Shown here: positions 1-7,526 of the stretch, in pieces
How positions within the stretch are numbered: position 1 is the first letter of the stretch
How the letters are laid out: each line of letters starts with the position of its first letter
NCBI GenBank assembly: GCA_016930315.1
Contig: JAFGGX010000010.1
Location: forward strand, 1 to 36,084
Origin: Candidatus Buchananbacteria bacterium
GTDB taxonomy: Bacteria; Patescibacteriota; Patescibacteriia; Buchananbacterales; UBA6539
DNA length: 36,084 bases
Direction of reading: 5' to 3'
The notes under the pieces: generated by a model
Database searches by the model: none
Told to the model about the DNA's origin: nothing
What the model saw: the letters and a program-made list of their open reading frames with translations, nothing else
Program-made: the position numbers and the translations under genes

Positions 1-344
1 AATAATTCAAGAATTTTTTTAGCATCTTCAAAATCAGTTTGGCTCAATTTGCCTGCCAAAACATATTTCCAAAATTTTCGACGAATAGACATTTTAGTGT
101 AATAGGGGATTTTACCTCCGATGGGTAGTCTTTTTAAGTGTGGTTCAATTTCACCGATAATGAGGTCGGCATCGGCTTTACTTAAATTTTGACCAGCATA
201 ACCGCCATAAACTAAATTACGGAATTTAGTCATTGAAGAGCGTAAACTAGCAGAATTATAAGGACTACCGAATTTTCCTTTGGTTGAATATTGAGTGCCT
301 TTTTTGACTTCGCCAAAAATTTTTTTGTAAATATCATCACTCAT
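1..344 (-). CDS. Conserved hypothetical protein, C-terminus cut by window edge
   Basis: Open minus-strand frame from ATG at 344 (MSDDIYKKIFGEVKKGTQYSTKGKFGSPYNSASLRSSMTKFRNLVYGG...) to base 1 without a stop; not in ORF track because it is truncated. Confidence 0.7.
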   Translation of the reverse strand, partial: MSDDIYKKIFGEVKKGTQYSTKGKFGSPYNSASLRSSMTKFRNLVYGGYAGQNLSKADADLIIGEIEPHLKRLPIGGKIPYYTKMSIRRKFWKYVLAGKLSQTDFEDAKKILEL

Positions 345-358
345 ATATTTTTATTATA

Positions 359-1315
359 TCACAAAAATATGTTAAATAAGTATCCCAAAATAATAATTCC
401 CACACCAACAATGCCAAAAAAACTAGCTAGCAATGGCCACTTCATCACCTTTTTTAAAATCAACGCTTCGGGTAAAGACAAGCCAACGGCGGCCATCATA
501 AAGGCTAAAGCGGTGCCCAACGGAACGCCTTTGGCCACTAATGCTTGAATGATTGGAATCACCCCGCTGGCGTTGGAATAAAGCGGAATGGCTAAGATTA
601 CCGCCATTGGCACGGCAAAAATATTTTTGGTAGCTAGGTATTTTTCAAAATAACCAGCCGGTATGTAGCCATGGATAATTGCGCCAATGGCAATGCCGGC
701 TAAAAGATAGGGGACGATTTTTCTAGTAATTTCAAATGCTTCTTTGGAAACAATAACGGCAATTTTTTTGGCCGGCAATTTTTTTATTGATAAATTTTGG
801 TGGTTTAATTTGGTTTGATAAATAAAGTTTTCAACATATTTTTCCAAATGTAGTTTGCCTAGAATATATCCGCCAATTATGCCAATAGCCATGCCACTGA
901 TCAAATAAATCATTGTAATTTTTAAACCAAACAAACCGATAAATAATGCCAGGGCCACCTCGTTGACTAGCGGTGAAGTGATTAGAAAACTAAATGTTAT
1001 ACCTAGCGGAATGCGCGCACCCAAAAAACCAATAAACAGCGGAATTGATGAGCAAGAGCAAAAGGGAGTAACCGCGCCAAATAGGGAAGCTAGAAAATAA
1101 TCAAACCCATAAAATTTTTTATTAAGTAAAAAATCTCTGAGTTTTTCGATTGGTAAAAAGTAGCGGACTAAACTCATCAGGTGGGTGATGACAATTAATA
1201 AAATTAAAATTTTAATACTGTCATAAATGAAAAATTGAACACTGGCTTGCAGGGCTGAGTTTTGATTTAAACCAAAAACGGTTACGGTTAAATAGTGGCT
1301 GATTAAGTTAAGCAT
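359..1315 (-). CDS. Permease of the DUF318/YraQ (ArsP-like) family
   Basis: 318 aa polytopic membrane protein with TPFCSCSSIPLFIGFL and ITSPLVNEVAL motifs; co-directional with thioredoxin-like and ArsR genes. Confidence 0.85.
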   Translation of the reverse strand: MLNLISHYLTVTVFGLNQNSALQASVQFFIYDSIKILILLIVITHLMSLVRYFLPIEKLRDFLLNKKFYGFDYFLASLFGAVTPFCSCSSIPLFIGFLGARIPLGITFSFLITSPLVNEVALALFIGLFGLKITMIYLISGMAIGIIGGYILGKLHLEKYVENFIYQTKLNHQNLSIKKLPAKKIAVIVSKEAFEITRKIVPYLLAGIAIGAIIHGYIPAGYFEKYLATKNIFAVPMAVILAIPLYSNASGVIPIIQALVAKGVPLGTALAFMMAAVGLSLPEALILKKVMKWPLLASFFGIVGVGIIILGYLFNIFL

Positions 1316-1547
1316 TTTTTAGTATTTCTTTTATTTCCGTTACCTCCGGAACGCGACCGGCAATCACCAACTTTTCATTAACCACTAAAGCCGGCATGCC
1401 CATGGCACCAAACTGAACAATTTTAATTAAGTCGGTAATTTTTTCCACCTTCGCTTCAATTTTATTTTCGGTTACCGCTTGGTTGACGTTATTTTCTAAA
1501 CGTTGGCAATTAGGGCAGCCGGAACCTAGGACTTTGATCGTAATCAT
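1308..1547 (-). CDS. Small thioredoxin-like redox-active disulfide protein (MTH895-like)
   Basis: 79 aa, MITIKVLGSGCPNCQRLENNV CxxC motif and GMPALVVNEK; overlaps the downstream permease start. Confidence 0.85.
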   Translation of the reverse strand: MITIKVLGSGCPNCQRLENNVNQAVTENKIEAKVEKITDLIKIVQFGAMGMPALVVNEKLVIAGRVPEVTEIKEILKNA

Positions 1548-1834
1548 AGTAGTATGTTTTTTAATTCTTTTTGCAGTTGATTAATATTTTTTTGATTGAT
1601 TGAATAAATAATTTTTTTACCCTCTCTTTTGTTATCTACCAACTTAGCTTCTAATAAAATTTTTAGATGATGAGACGCTAAATTTTGGGGTAGTTTAAGA
1701 GTAGGAAAAATTTGACAAACACAAAGCGGATTTGTCTTGAGTAAACAAATAATTTTTAGCCGGTTGGGTTCGCCTAAAACTTTAATTTGGTCAGCTAGAG
1801 CAATAAGATTTTTAGTTGAGCAGTGTTTATTCAT
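1544..1834 (-). CDS. ArsR/SmtB-family metalloregulator
   Basis: wHTH with NPLCVCQIFPTLKLPQNLASHHLKILLEAKLV; start moved to ATG at 1834 (MNKHCSTKN) from the track's 1891. Confidence 0.85.
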   Translation of the reverse strand: MNKHCSTKNLIALADQIKVLGEPNRLKIICLLKTNPLCVCQIFPTLKLPQNLASHHLKILLEAKLVDNKREGKKIIYSINQKNINQLQKELKNILL

Positions 1835-1853
1835 ATCAATGTATATTGATATG
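1832..1853. promoter_or_regulatory. Perfect inverted repeat, probable ArsR operator
   Basis: CATATCAAT-GTAT-ATTGATATG, 9-bp arms, overlapping the arsR ATG and lying just after a minus-strand TTGACA-17-TAACAT promoter. Confidence 0.75.
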
Positions 1854-1907
1854 TTATTATAGAATGTTAAACTTGTCAAGTGGTAAGTCAAATAGCCTTT
1901 TAACTAA

Positions 1908-1932
1908 AAAATCGCCACCAGGGCGATTTTTT
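1908..1932. terminator. Intrinsic (bidirectional) terminator
   Basis: AAAAAATCGCCACCAGGGCGATTTTTTAG between arsR and csp. Confidence 0.7.
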
Positions 1933-1957
1933 AGTAAGATTGATTTCTAAAAGAATC

Positions 1958-2158
1958 TTAAACTTTTTTGACGTTGATAGCTGATGGGCCTTTTTCGCCT
2001 TCTTCAACTTCGAAAGTAACAGTATCACCTTCTTTTAAGTCAGCGTAAGCGACTCCGTCAAGCTTGGCTTCACTAAAAAAGACGTCTTTTTCGACCCCTT
2101 CTTGGCTAATAAAACCGAATTTTTTTTCGGCTACTAATTTTTTGATTGTTCCCTGCAT
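1958..2158 (-). CDS. csp: Cold-shock protein (CspA family)
   Basis: MQGTIKKLVAEKKFGFISQEGVEKDVFFSEAKL...GDTVTFEVEEGEKGPSAINVKKV; start trimmed to ATG at 2158. Confidence 0.93.
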   Translation of the reverse strand: MQGTIKKLVAEKKFGFISQEGVEKDVFFSEAKLDGVAYADLKEGDTVTFEVEEGEKGPSAINVKKV

Positions 2159-2319
2159 ATTGTTATAGAAATACAGTGAATTAATTTGCAATAGCAATTA
2201 GGAATTCGACTACATTTCTAATTTAACTATACTCTGTAGCATTTACACTTTTTACAGTGGCAAGCTTTCAGAACCTTAAAGAAAGTAACATGATCGGTGA
2301 TTCTTTAGGGAGCTAATCA

Positions 2320-2348
2320 ATTCTACCATAGTTATGCATCAGTGTCAA
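2320..2348 (-). promoter_or_regulatory. Sigma70-type promoter of csp, leading into a ~155-nt leader
   Basis: Minus strand TTGACA (2348-2343), 17-nt spacer, TAGAAT (2325-2320). Confidence 0.65.
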
Positions 2349-2392
2349 TCTGGGAGTAAAAAAGTAATTAGTTTGGTGGTGATTATTTTTGG

Positions 2393-2697
2393 TTAATGAT
2401 AAAAAATCAAAATCCAAGTCATCAATAAAATAGTCAATAAGGCAAGGTTGATAAAAACACTGATGGCTAAAAAATTAGATTTGCGACTTGATAAATCATC
2501 GGCTAGTTGGTTTTCGGCCTGTAATTCTTTTTAGCATGATCAATTCGTTTATTGTCTTCTTGTTCTTGTCTTTCATTGATGATCCGGTGAGTTTGTGCAT
2601 TTTCCTCTGCTTTGTTGGCTATTTGTTTTTTAGTTTGGTTTTTGCCAGCCACTAAATATTTTATTTTTTTTAAGATATGCAGATGTTCAAGGGGCAT
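2393..2697 (-). pseudogene. Small membrane protein gene with an apparent 1-nt frameshift
   Basis: MPLEHLHILKKIKYLVAGKNQTKKQIANKAEENAQTHRIINERQEQEDNKRIDHAKK then in the -1 frame ELQAENQLADDLSSRKSNFLAISVFINLALLTILLMTWILIFYH*; break at an A5 run. Confidence 0.6.
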
Positions 2698-2815
2698 AAT
2701 AGTTAAATTAGGGATTAAACGTTGGTAACAGTGAGTATACTAAAAAATTGTCTGATTGGGAATTATCAACTATTCTTAAATTAAGTATTTATTTTATAGA
2801 TTAAATTTTAATATT

Positions 2816-3078
2816 ATGCTAGGTCAATTAAATAATAGTAATCAAGCTAAAAATAGTGGTCTGACAGACGGCGCCGAAGAATGGCTCGATGAAAATGGTA
2901 ATCCAACCTATGCTTTCTTGAGTCTTTAGTGGAAAATGATAATCAGGAATCACTCGAAGCTTTGCGAGTGATTGCCAGCGATCATGATGTCAGTTACGAT
3001 GATACGGTAACGGCTCAAGATTTGGTGGAAAAAATTATGCTGGCCACTCAAAAAGAAATGGGAGACGGTTCAATCTAG
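2816..3078 (+). pseudogene. Small acidic protein gene with an apparent 1-nt frameshift
   Basis: MLGQLNNSNQAKNSGLTDGAEEWLDENGNPTYAF/(L)ESLVENDNQESLEALRVIASDHDVSYDDTVTAQDLVEKIMLATQKEMGDGSI*; one base missing in GCTTTCTTGAG; followed by a terminator. Confidence 0.6.
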
Positions 3079-3100
3079 TTTTTAAAAAAGTTTTCATCAT

Positions 3101-3131
3101 TGAACTACCTTTTAGAGTGGGTAGTTTTTTG
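3101..3131 (+). terminator. Intrinsic terminator after the frameshifted small gene
   Basis: AACTACC-loop-GGGTAGTTTTTT. Confidence 0.7.
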
Positions 3132-3156
3132 GTGATAAAAAAATAGTCAATAAATT

Positions 3157-3345
3157 TCAGAAGATAAACAAATCGTCGATTTTGGTTTTTAGGATTTTGG
3201 CAATATCGTGAGCCAATTTTAAAGACGGATTGTATCTATTTTGTTCTAAAAAAACAATAGTCTCTCTGCGTACGCCCGCTTGATTAGCAAGTTGCTCTTG
3301 AGTCAAATTAAATTTAGCCCGCAGTTCTTTGATCCGGTTGTCCAT
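3157..3345 (-). CDS. Xre/Cro-CI family HTH regulator (YgzD-like)
   Basis: [60 protein letters not shown]. Confidence 0.9.
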   Translation of the reverse strand: MDNRIKELRAKFNLTQEQLANQAGVRRETIVFLEQNRYNPSLKLAHDIAKILKTKIDDLFIF

Positions 3346-3352
3346 AGATATT

Positions 3353-3745
3353 TTAGACTTTTTTTGTTTTGAAATAATAAAATACGGCGACTTGCAAAAG
3401 CATTAAAATACAAGTGGTGTAAGCCAAAACATAAGCGACAGTTTCAATTGTTTGATTGCCGTTTCTGCTAGCAAAAAAAATCAGCATTGCCATTACTGAT
3501 AGCCAGGCATAAATTCTAATCGTTACAATGGCGGCCTGGCCGGCGATTTTATTGTCGCGTTCATCAACCATAATTTCTTTAACTTTCGATCGGAAATAAA
3601 ACAGCAGCAAGATGGCCACCGCCATGGCGATAATTGGGACAAAAAAGTTTTGGTAGACAACCGATTGGCCGACTAAAATGGCCAAGATAATGACGATAAT
3701 TAATTTAATCGCTCTAAATTTTTGTGAGGTCATGTTTTTTATCAA
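3353..3745 (-). CDS. DUF2178-type membrane protein, operon partner of the HTH regulator
   Basis: Four TM segments and central [12 protein letters not shown] motif; directly upstream of the Xre gene. Confidence 0.75.
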   Translation of the reverse strand: MIKNMTSQKFRAIKLIIVIILAILVGQSVVYQNFFVPIIAMAVAILLLFYFRSKVKEIMVDERDNKIAGQAAIVTIRIYAWLSVMAMLIFFASRNGNQTIETVAYVLAYTTCILMLLQVAVFYYFKTKKV

Positions 3746-3765
3746 GTTAATTATTTCTAACTATT

Positions 3766-3791
3766 TTAATGTTATATTATTCTAACATTAA
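3766..3791. promoter_or_regulatory. Inverted repeat, probable autoregulatory operator of the HTH/DUF2178 operon
   Basis: TTAATGTTA-8 nt-TAACATTAA embedded in a minus-strand TTGACA-17-TAACAT promoter. Confidence 0.65.
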
Positions 3792-3863
3792 TGTCAAGGG
3801 GCTAAAAGCATGTCAAACAAAAAATCGTCCAAGGGACGATTTTAAATGATTATTAATGATAAA

Positions 3864-4196
3864 TTATTTTGTATTAGAAAACCAGAAAAAAATAGTTACT
3901 AAAAATATTATTAAACCTAATAATAGGCTAATTGTTAAGAATTTTTTTTGTTTTTTCTTTTCTTCTTCGCTCAGTGGTCTAATCAATCCTTGGTCTTTAT
4001 ATTTTTTTTCTGTTGCAGTACCAATCGCCAGTCCGATCGCTAATCCAATCGGGATGCCCAAAGAAATATTATCCATTGGAATTCCTAAAGGTACTCCCAG
4101 GGCAATACCAACTGCCATCCATTTGCTCACGAAGTGGCCTTCCGGGTATTTTTTTGGTTCGGTATTATTTTGCGTTAATTCTTTTTTATTATCCAT
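3864..4196 (-). CDS. Small membrane protein with glycine-rich segment and C-terminal TM
   Basis: IALGVPLGIPMDNISLGIPIGLAIGLAIGTATEKKYKDQGLIRPLSEEEKKKQKKFLTISLLLGLIIFLV. Confidence 0.6.
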   Translation of the reverse strand: MDNKKELTQNNTEPKKYPEGHFVSKWMAVGIALGVPLGIPMDNISLGIPIGLAIGLAIGTATEKKYKDQGLIRPLSEEEKKKQKKFLTISLLLGLIIFLVTIFFWFSNTK

Positions 4197-4375
4197 AGTT
4201 TTGATTTATTTTTTAATAGATTTTTTTGATTTTTTATAATAATGATGATGGCAACCACAATGATTATTAATCCTAGTAACTGTCCGCCTGGGCTGTCATC
4301 GATTTCACCATAGCAAAATAAAAATGCTCCAAATAATATTGCTAGAATAGATATTAGTAATTTAGCTTTATTCAT
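4175..4375 (-). CDS. Small two-TM membrane protein
   Basis: 66 aa ORF overlapping the next gene start; hydrophobic segments. Confidence 0.5.
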   Translation of the reverse strand: MNKAKLLISILAILFGAFLFCYGEIDDSPGGQLLGLIIIVVAIIIIIKNQKNLLKNKSKLWIIKKN

Positions 4376-4439
4376 TTTTATTATAACAAAAAATCGTTAG
4401 TAGGACACATTGTTTGTGAATAACGTTTTGAATTTGATG

Positions 4440-4468
4440 TTGACATATTATTATCTATATTGTATATT
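4440..4468 (+). promoter_or_regulatory. Sigma70-type promoter
   Basis: TTGACA (4440-4445), 17 nt, TATATT (4463-4468), upstream of the 4545 CDS. Confidence 0.65.
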
Positions 4469-4544
4469 AAAAAATCGTTTTAAGGCTGCGTGTGTAGCCT
4501 AGCGATAATACTCTACGGCACATGTGCCGGGAAAGAGGCTTGAC

Positions 4545-5366
4545 ATGTCAAGCTCTGTGAAACTTACCATTGGACAAACGTTTTTGCTGACTGTAAAGTT
4601 GGCAGAGGTTGGGTTCACGACCGAAGAGGTGGCCATGCTCGGGCAGGCACAAAATCTGCTCAAGTATTCGCCAAGAATGCTGGGCATCCGAGACGTGCTA
4701 GATGGCTATTCGAAGATTGAAAGCAGACCCTGGAAACCTGAGTTTAACCAAGCTCTCTGGAGCTCGATCGGCAAGTCGGGATTAGATTTTCAAAAGTATT
4801 CCTATGTACCGATTGAGTCTTACCGTCTGATGAGATGCCTTGAGTTCGCCGGTTTCAGTCCAGAAGATGTCACGAAACTAGGCCAGTTCGCTGACCTTGC
4901 CGAGGTTCGCAAACTTTTGGCGGGAAAATCCAGAATCGTTTTGCGTCAGCACCAGCTCGACCTGGATGTGGCACCCAACGAAGTTTATTGCATCAGGAAT
5001 ACAGGTGTCGTCAAACATGTTCTGGGCGGGCAGATCGTCTTCGACCAAAAGAAGTTCGTTCCTCAGCCCCTTAATCACAGCACGAAGGGCAGAAAAAACA
5101 AAACCCTTCGTCAACTTGTCGCTGAGCTTGGCGACAAGCAATTGTGCAACGCCGCCCTGCTGAAGTTTTATATTAGGTATCCCAAGCTGATACCTTTCCC
5201 GGACTGGTCGAATGTTATTGTACTTTTTTGTGGTACGGTTTATCGGGATCCTGACGGCGAGTTTGTTCTTTGCCTTGAATACGTGGGAGGCGACTTCTGG
5301 CGTTGCCGCAAGGCCTATCTGGACCGGGAGGCTAACCAAAAGTGCCAGGTGTTGGTTGTGGCCTAA
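4545..5366 (+). CDS. Orphan hypothetical protein with an internal helical repeat
   Basis: Start set to ATG 4545 behind GAAAGAGG; internal duplication VKLAEVGFTTEEVAMLGQ / MRCLEFAGFSPEDVTKLGQ; C-terminal LIPFPDWSNVIVLFCGTVYRDPDGEFVLCLEYVGGDFW. Confidence 0.8.
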   Translation: MSSSVKLTIGQTFLLTVKLAEVGFTTEEVAMLGQAQNLLKYSPRMLGIRDVLDGYSKIESRPWKPEFNQALWSSIGKSGLDFQKYSYVPIESYRLMRCLEFAGFSPEDVTKLGQFADLAEVRKLLAGKSRIVLRQHQLDLDVAPNEVYCIRNTGVVKHVLGGQIVFDQKKFVPQPLNHSTKGRKNKTLRQLVAELGDKQLCNAALLKFYIRYPKLIPFPDWSNVIVLFCGTVYRDPDGEFVLCLEYVGGDFWRCRKAYLDREANQKCQVLVVA

Positions 5367-5403
5367 GCCCTCCGCTGTAACACTTTTGGAACTTGTGAGC
5401 TTG

Positions 5404-5436
5404 GGTCCGAGGAAATTACCTCGGACCTTTCTTTTT
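5404..5436 (+). terminator. Strong intrinsic terminator
   Basis: GGTCCGAGG-AAATTA-CCTCGGACC-TTTCTTTTT. Confidence 0.9.
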
Positions 5437-5511
5437 ACTAAAAAAAATCACCATCGAGATGGTTGATTGGGGGGGGGAGAGTTTTAAAATATTGAAGTTA
5501 GTTTTTATCGG

Positions 5512-5874
5512 TTAGGCCTCAGGAGTTCCTTGGTGAAATTCCATTTGCCATTGGCCTTGATTTTTTTTCCAGATCGAGCTTCTTAAGGAAAGATTTTTTT
5601 CGCTATCTTCCTCTTGTTTGTTGGTTTTGTATGTTGCTAATATAACATCATCAGCTAACTCTCGTATTTGAAAGTCTGAAATTTTGTATTTAGGTGAAAT
5701 TGAGCTTGGCAGCCTTTCGATGATATTTTTTTTGTCATAAATTTTTCCAGAAGATCCAAATTCTATGAAATTATCTACTAAAAGTTCATTAAGCCTTTCA
5801 GCTGATTTTCTTGTTTCTGGCCGTAACAAATCAGTTTCAAGTTCAAATATTTTTTCTTTTAATTTTTGGTTCAT
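5512..5874 (-). CDS. DUF4440 / NTF2-like protein
   Basis: 120 aa, ERLNELLVDNFIEFGSSGKIYDKKNIIERL...SSIWKKNQGQWQMEFHQGTP. Confidence 0.8.
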   Translation of the reverse strand: MNQKLKEKIFELETDLLRPETRKSAERLNELLVDNFIEFGSSGKIYDKKNIIERLPSSISPKYKISDFQIRELADDVILATYKTNKQEEDSEKNLSLRSSIWKKNQGQWQMEFHQGTPEA

Positions 5875-5955
5875 ATACTCTTAGTATATCAAAAAATCGC
5901 CAGATATGTGAGGTTTATTAAGTAGGTTAATTAACCGTCTAAGTAGAAATTTTAT

Positions 5956-7035
5956 TTATAGTTTTATGTCGCCTGTCAAGGCGCCCATTTTTGATATGGC
6001 TTGGCAACATTTTGTAAAAGTTACTACTGGTACAGGGCTGCCTGCAAGTTTTATATATAAGCTACTACCAGAAAAAAATGATCCATTTTGACAAGGAATA
6101 ATTTGACTCTTATTGTCTTTAATAGCATTAATTAGAGTTATGCCTCCAATTTTTCCAAGTCCCTTTTCTTCAGATAAGCTCTTAACTTCCATGTTTAAGA
6201 TGGCAGCTTCCATCAAATGATCTTTGTTATTGCTAGAATCGTGGAATTCTAATTTTACCAATAGTTCTTCTGATGCGTCTTCTTTAGAGATGTTGTTGGT
6301 TCCATAAAATAAAAATTCTCCCCATTCCGCCTTATCTTTAACAAGCCATGCATCTCCCTTTGATGGTCTAATCAGTATGCCAAAAATTAATGAGTCCGGC
6401 ACTCCAGTCATTTCATTGAATTTATTGTCTAATGCTTTTTGTATAGATGGCTTGATTGTTGGCACGTGTGATTTTTCTAATACTGCAAAAATATCTTTTT
6501 TAGCGTCCACTAGTAATTTTTTGTTTAATAGTTGGAGTCTTTCGTCAGTCTTTAGAGTTTTTTTGATTAGGGGAGTGTAATCTTCCTTTTCTTTTTTACT
6601 AGCTTTGTTAAATGTTTTTAGCATTTTTTGTAATTTTTTTGGATTGATTTTTTTAGGGCGACTATCACAAGTACCAGCAAATAATAAGCAGCAACTTTTT
6701 TTATAATCTTTTTTCAAGCCAGAAAGCCAGTAGTCTACTTTTGGTTTAATAAATTCATCAATTTCATCATATAATTTTCTTATATCTCCAGATAATTGTT
6801 TCTTTGCGAGAGCATCATTAATTGCTTTGTATAGAAAATTAATAAATTCTAAGTTTCCCGCTGTCGCTAGACTGATATGATTTTCATCTTTGCATTCACG
6901 ATCTAAGATGGTCTTACCATAAATGGGCATTATTTTGCATACATTATCAATTTTTATTTGATCATTGACTGTTACTCTTGTGTCAGCCATTAAGTATAAT
7001 CTATCGCTTAGATTTAATCCGGCGATTAAAGTCAT
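5956..7035 (-). CDS. Putative N-terminal-nucleophile hydrolase related to proteasome beta/Anbu/HslV, with a central insertion
   Basis: MTLIAGLNLSDRLYLMADTRVTVNDQIKIDNVCKIMPI: after Met removal Thr1, Asp17, Lys33; TAGNLEFINFL resembles the segment after the beta-subunit core strands. Confidence 0.65.
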   Translation of the reverse strand: MTLIAGLNLSDRLYLMADTRVTVNDQIKIDNVCKIMPIYGKTILDRECKDENHISLATAGNLEFINFLYKAINDALAKKQLSGDIRKLYDEIDEFIKPKVDYWLSGLKKDYKKSCCLLFAGTCDSRPKKINPKKLQKMLKTFNKASKKEKEDYTPLIKKTLKTDERLQLLNKKLLVDAKKDIFAVLEKSHVPTIKPSIQKALDNKFNEMTGVPDSLIFGILIRPSKGDAWLVKDKAEWGEFLFYGTNNISKEDASEELLVKLEFHDSSNNKDHLMEAAILNMEVKSLSEEKGLGKIGGITLINAIKDNKSQIIPCQNGSFFSGSSLYIKLAGSPVPVVTFTKCCQAISKMGALTGDIKL

Positions 7036-7279
7036 ATTTGTTCAAAATTTTATAATAAAAAGATGGATTATCTCCACCCCCTTTCATAAGTTTATTACTA
7101 ATTTAAGGTTATCCTTATGGCCACGTTTTGTCAATGCCGTGGGTAAAAAAACAACCGTTATCGCGATTGTTAATGATGAATGGCTGGTCACGTCAATCGT
7201 GATCGACGTGGGGATGAATGGGCCGGCCTACATTTAATTTCGGCAGGCAGGAAATTTAAGCAAAATAAAAATTGCAAAG

Positions 7280-7310
7280 CGGGGACGGCCGGGCTCGAAC
7301 CGGTGACCTC
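7280..7310 (-). pseudogene. 3' remnant of a tRNA gene (T-arm and acceptor 3' strand)
   Basis: Minus strand GGTCACCGGTTCGAGCCCGGCCGTCCCCG; no matching 5' half. Confidence 0.6.
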
Positions 7311-7348
7311 CCTCCTACGCTCTCACTGTCGTTTCGAGCTTCGGAGGG
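7310..7348. repeat. GC-rich palindromic element
   Basis: CCCTCC-TAC-GCTC ... GAGC-TTC-GGAGGG hairpin starting inside the tRNA remnant. Confidence 0.65.
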
Positions 7349-7361
7349 CGGGTCTGCGTGA

Positions 7362-7395
7362 CCCCGCAGCATTTCGCTTCGCTCAATGTGCGGGG
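7362..7395. repeat. GC-rich palindromic element
   Basis: CCCCGCA-g-CATT ... AATG-TGCGGGG. Confidence 0.7.
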
Positions 7396-7422
7396 CAGGC
7401 AGGCAATAAAAAAAATCCAGAG

Positions 7423-7496
7423 CGGGGACGAAGGGGCTCGAACCCTCGACCTTCTGCGTGACAGGCAGACGCTCTAACCAACTGAGCTACGCCCCC
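7423..7496 (-). tRNA. tRNA-Asp (GTC)
   Basis: GGGGGCGTAGCTCAGTTGGTTAGAGCGTCTGCCTGTCACGCAGAAGGTCGAGGGTTCGAGCCCCTTCGTCCCCG; no encoded CCA. Confidence 0.95.
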
Positions 7497-7526
7497 GCTC
7501 TGGATTTTTTATCTATAATTAAGTTT

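Noticed and set aside
2393-2697. Programmed -1 ribosomal frameshift
   Set aside because: The site is T AAA AAG, not a canonical X XXY YYZ heptamer such as A AAA AAG, and no strong downstream stem is obvious; a one-base indel is simpler.
2920-2932. prfB-like +1 frameshift at CTT TAG
   Set aside because: The +1 frame hits a stop within four codons; the continuing frame is -1, so this is not a prfB-type event.
4878-5339. 153-aa minus-strand ORF inside the 4545 gene, and 4897-5163, 5212-5466 plus ORFs
   Set aside because: Shadow ORFs of a GC-richer gene; the plus-strand 4545 frame has the promoter, SD, internal repeat and terminator.
7040-7260. Intergenic sequence with CACGTC...GACGTG and CCACG...CGTGG hairpins
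   Set aside because: Short scattered hairpins without promoter or terminator; not enough to call an RNA gene.
7180-7461. 93-aa plus-strand ORF (…GLEPVTSLLR…GRRGSNPRPSA)
   Set aside because: It is the antisense translation of tRNA sequences and palindromic repeats, a common false ORF.
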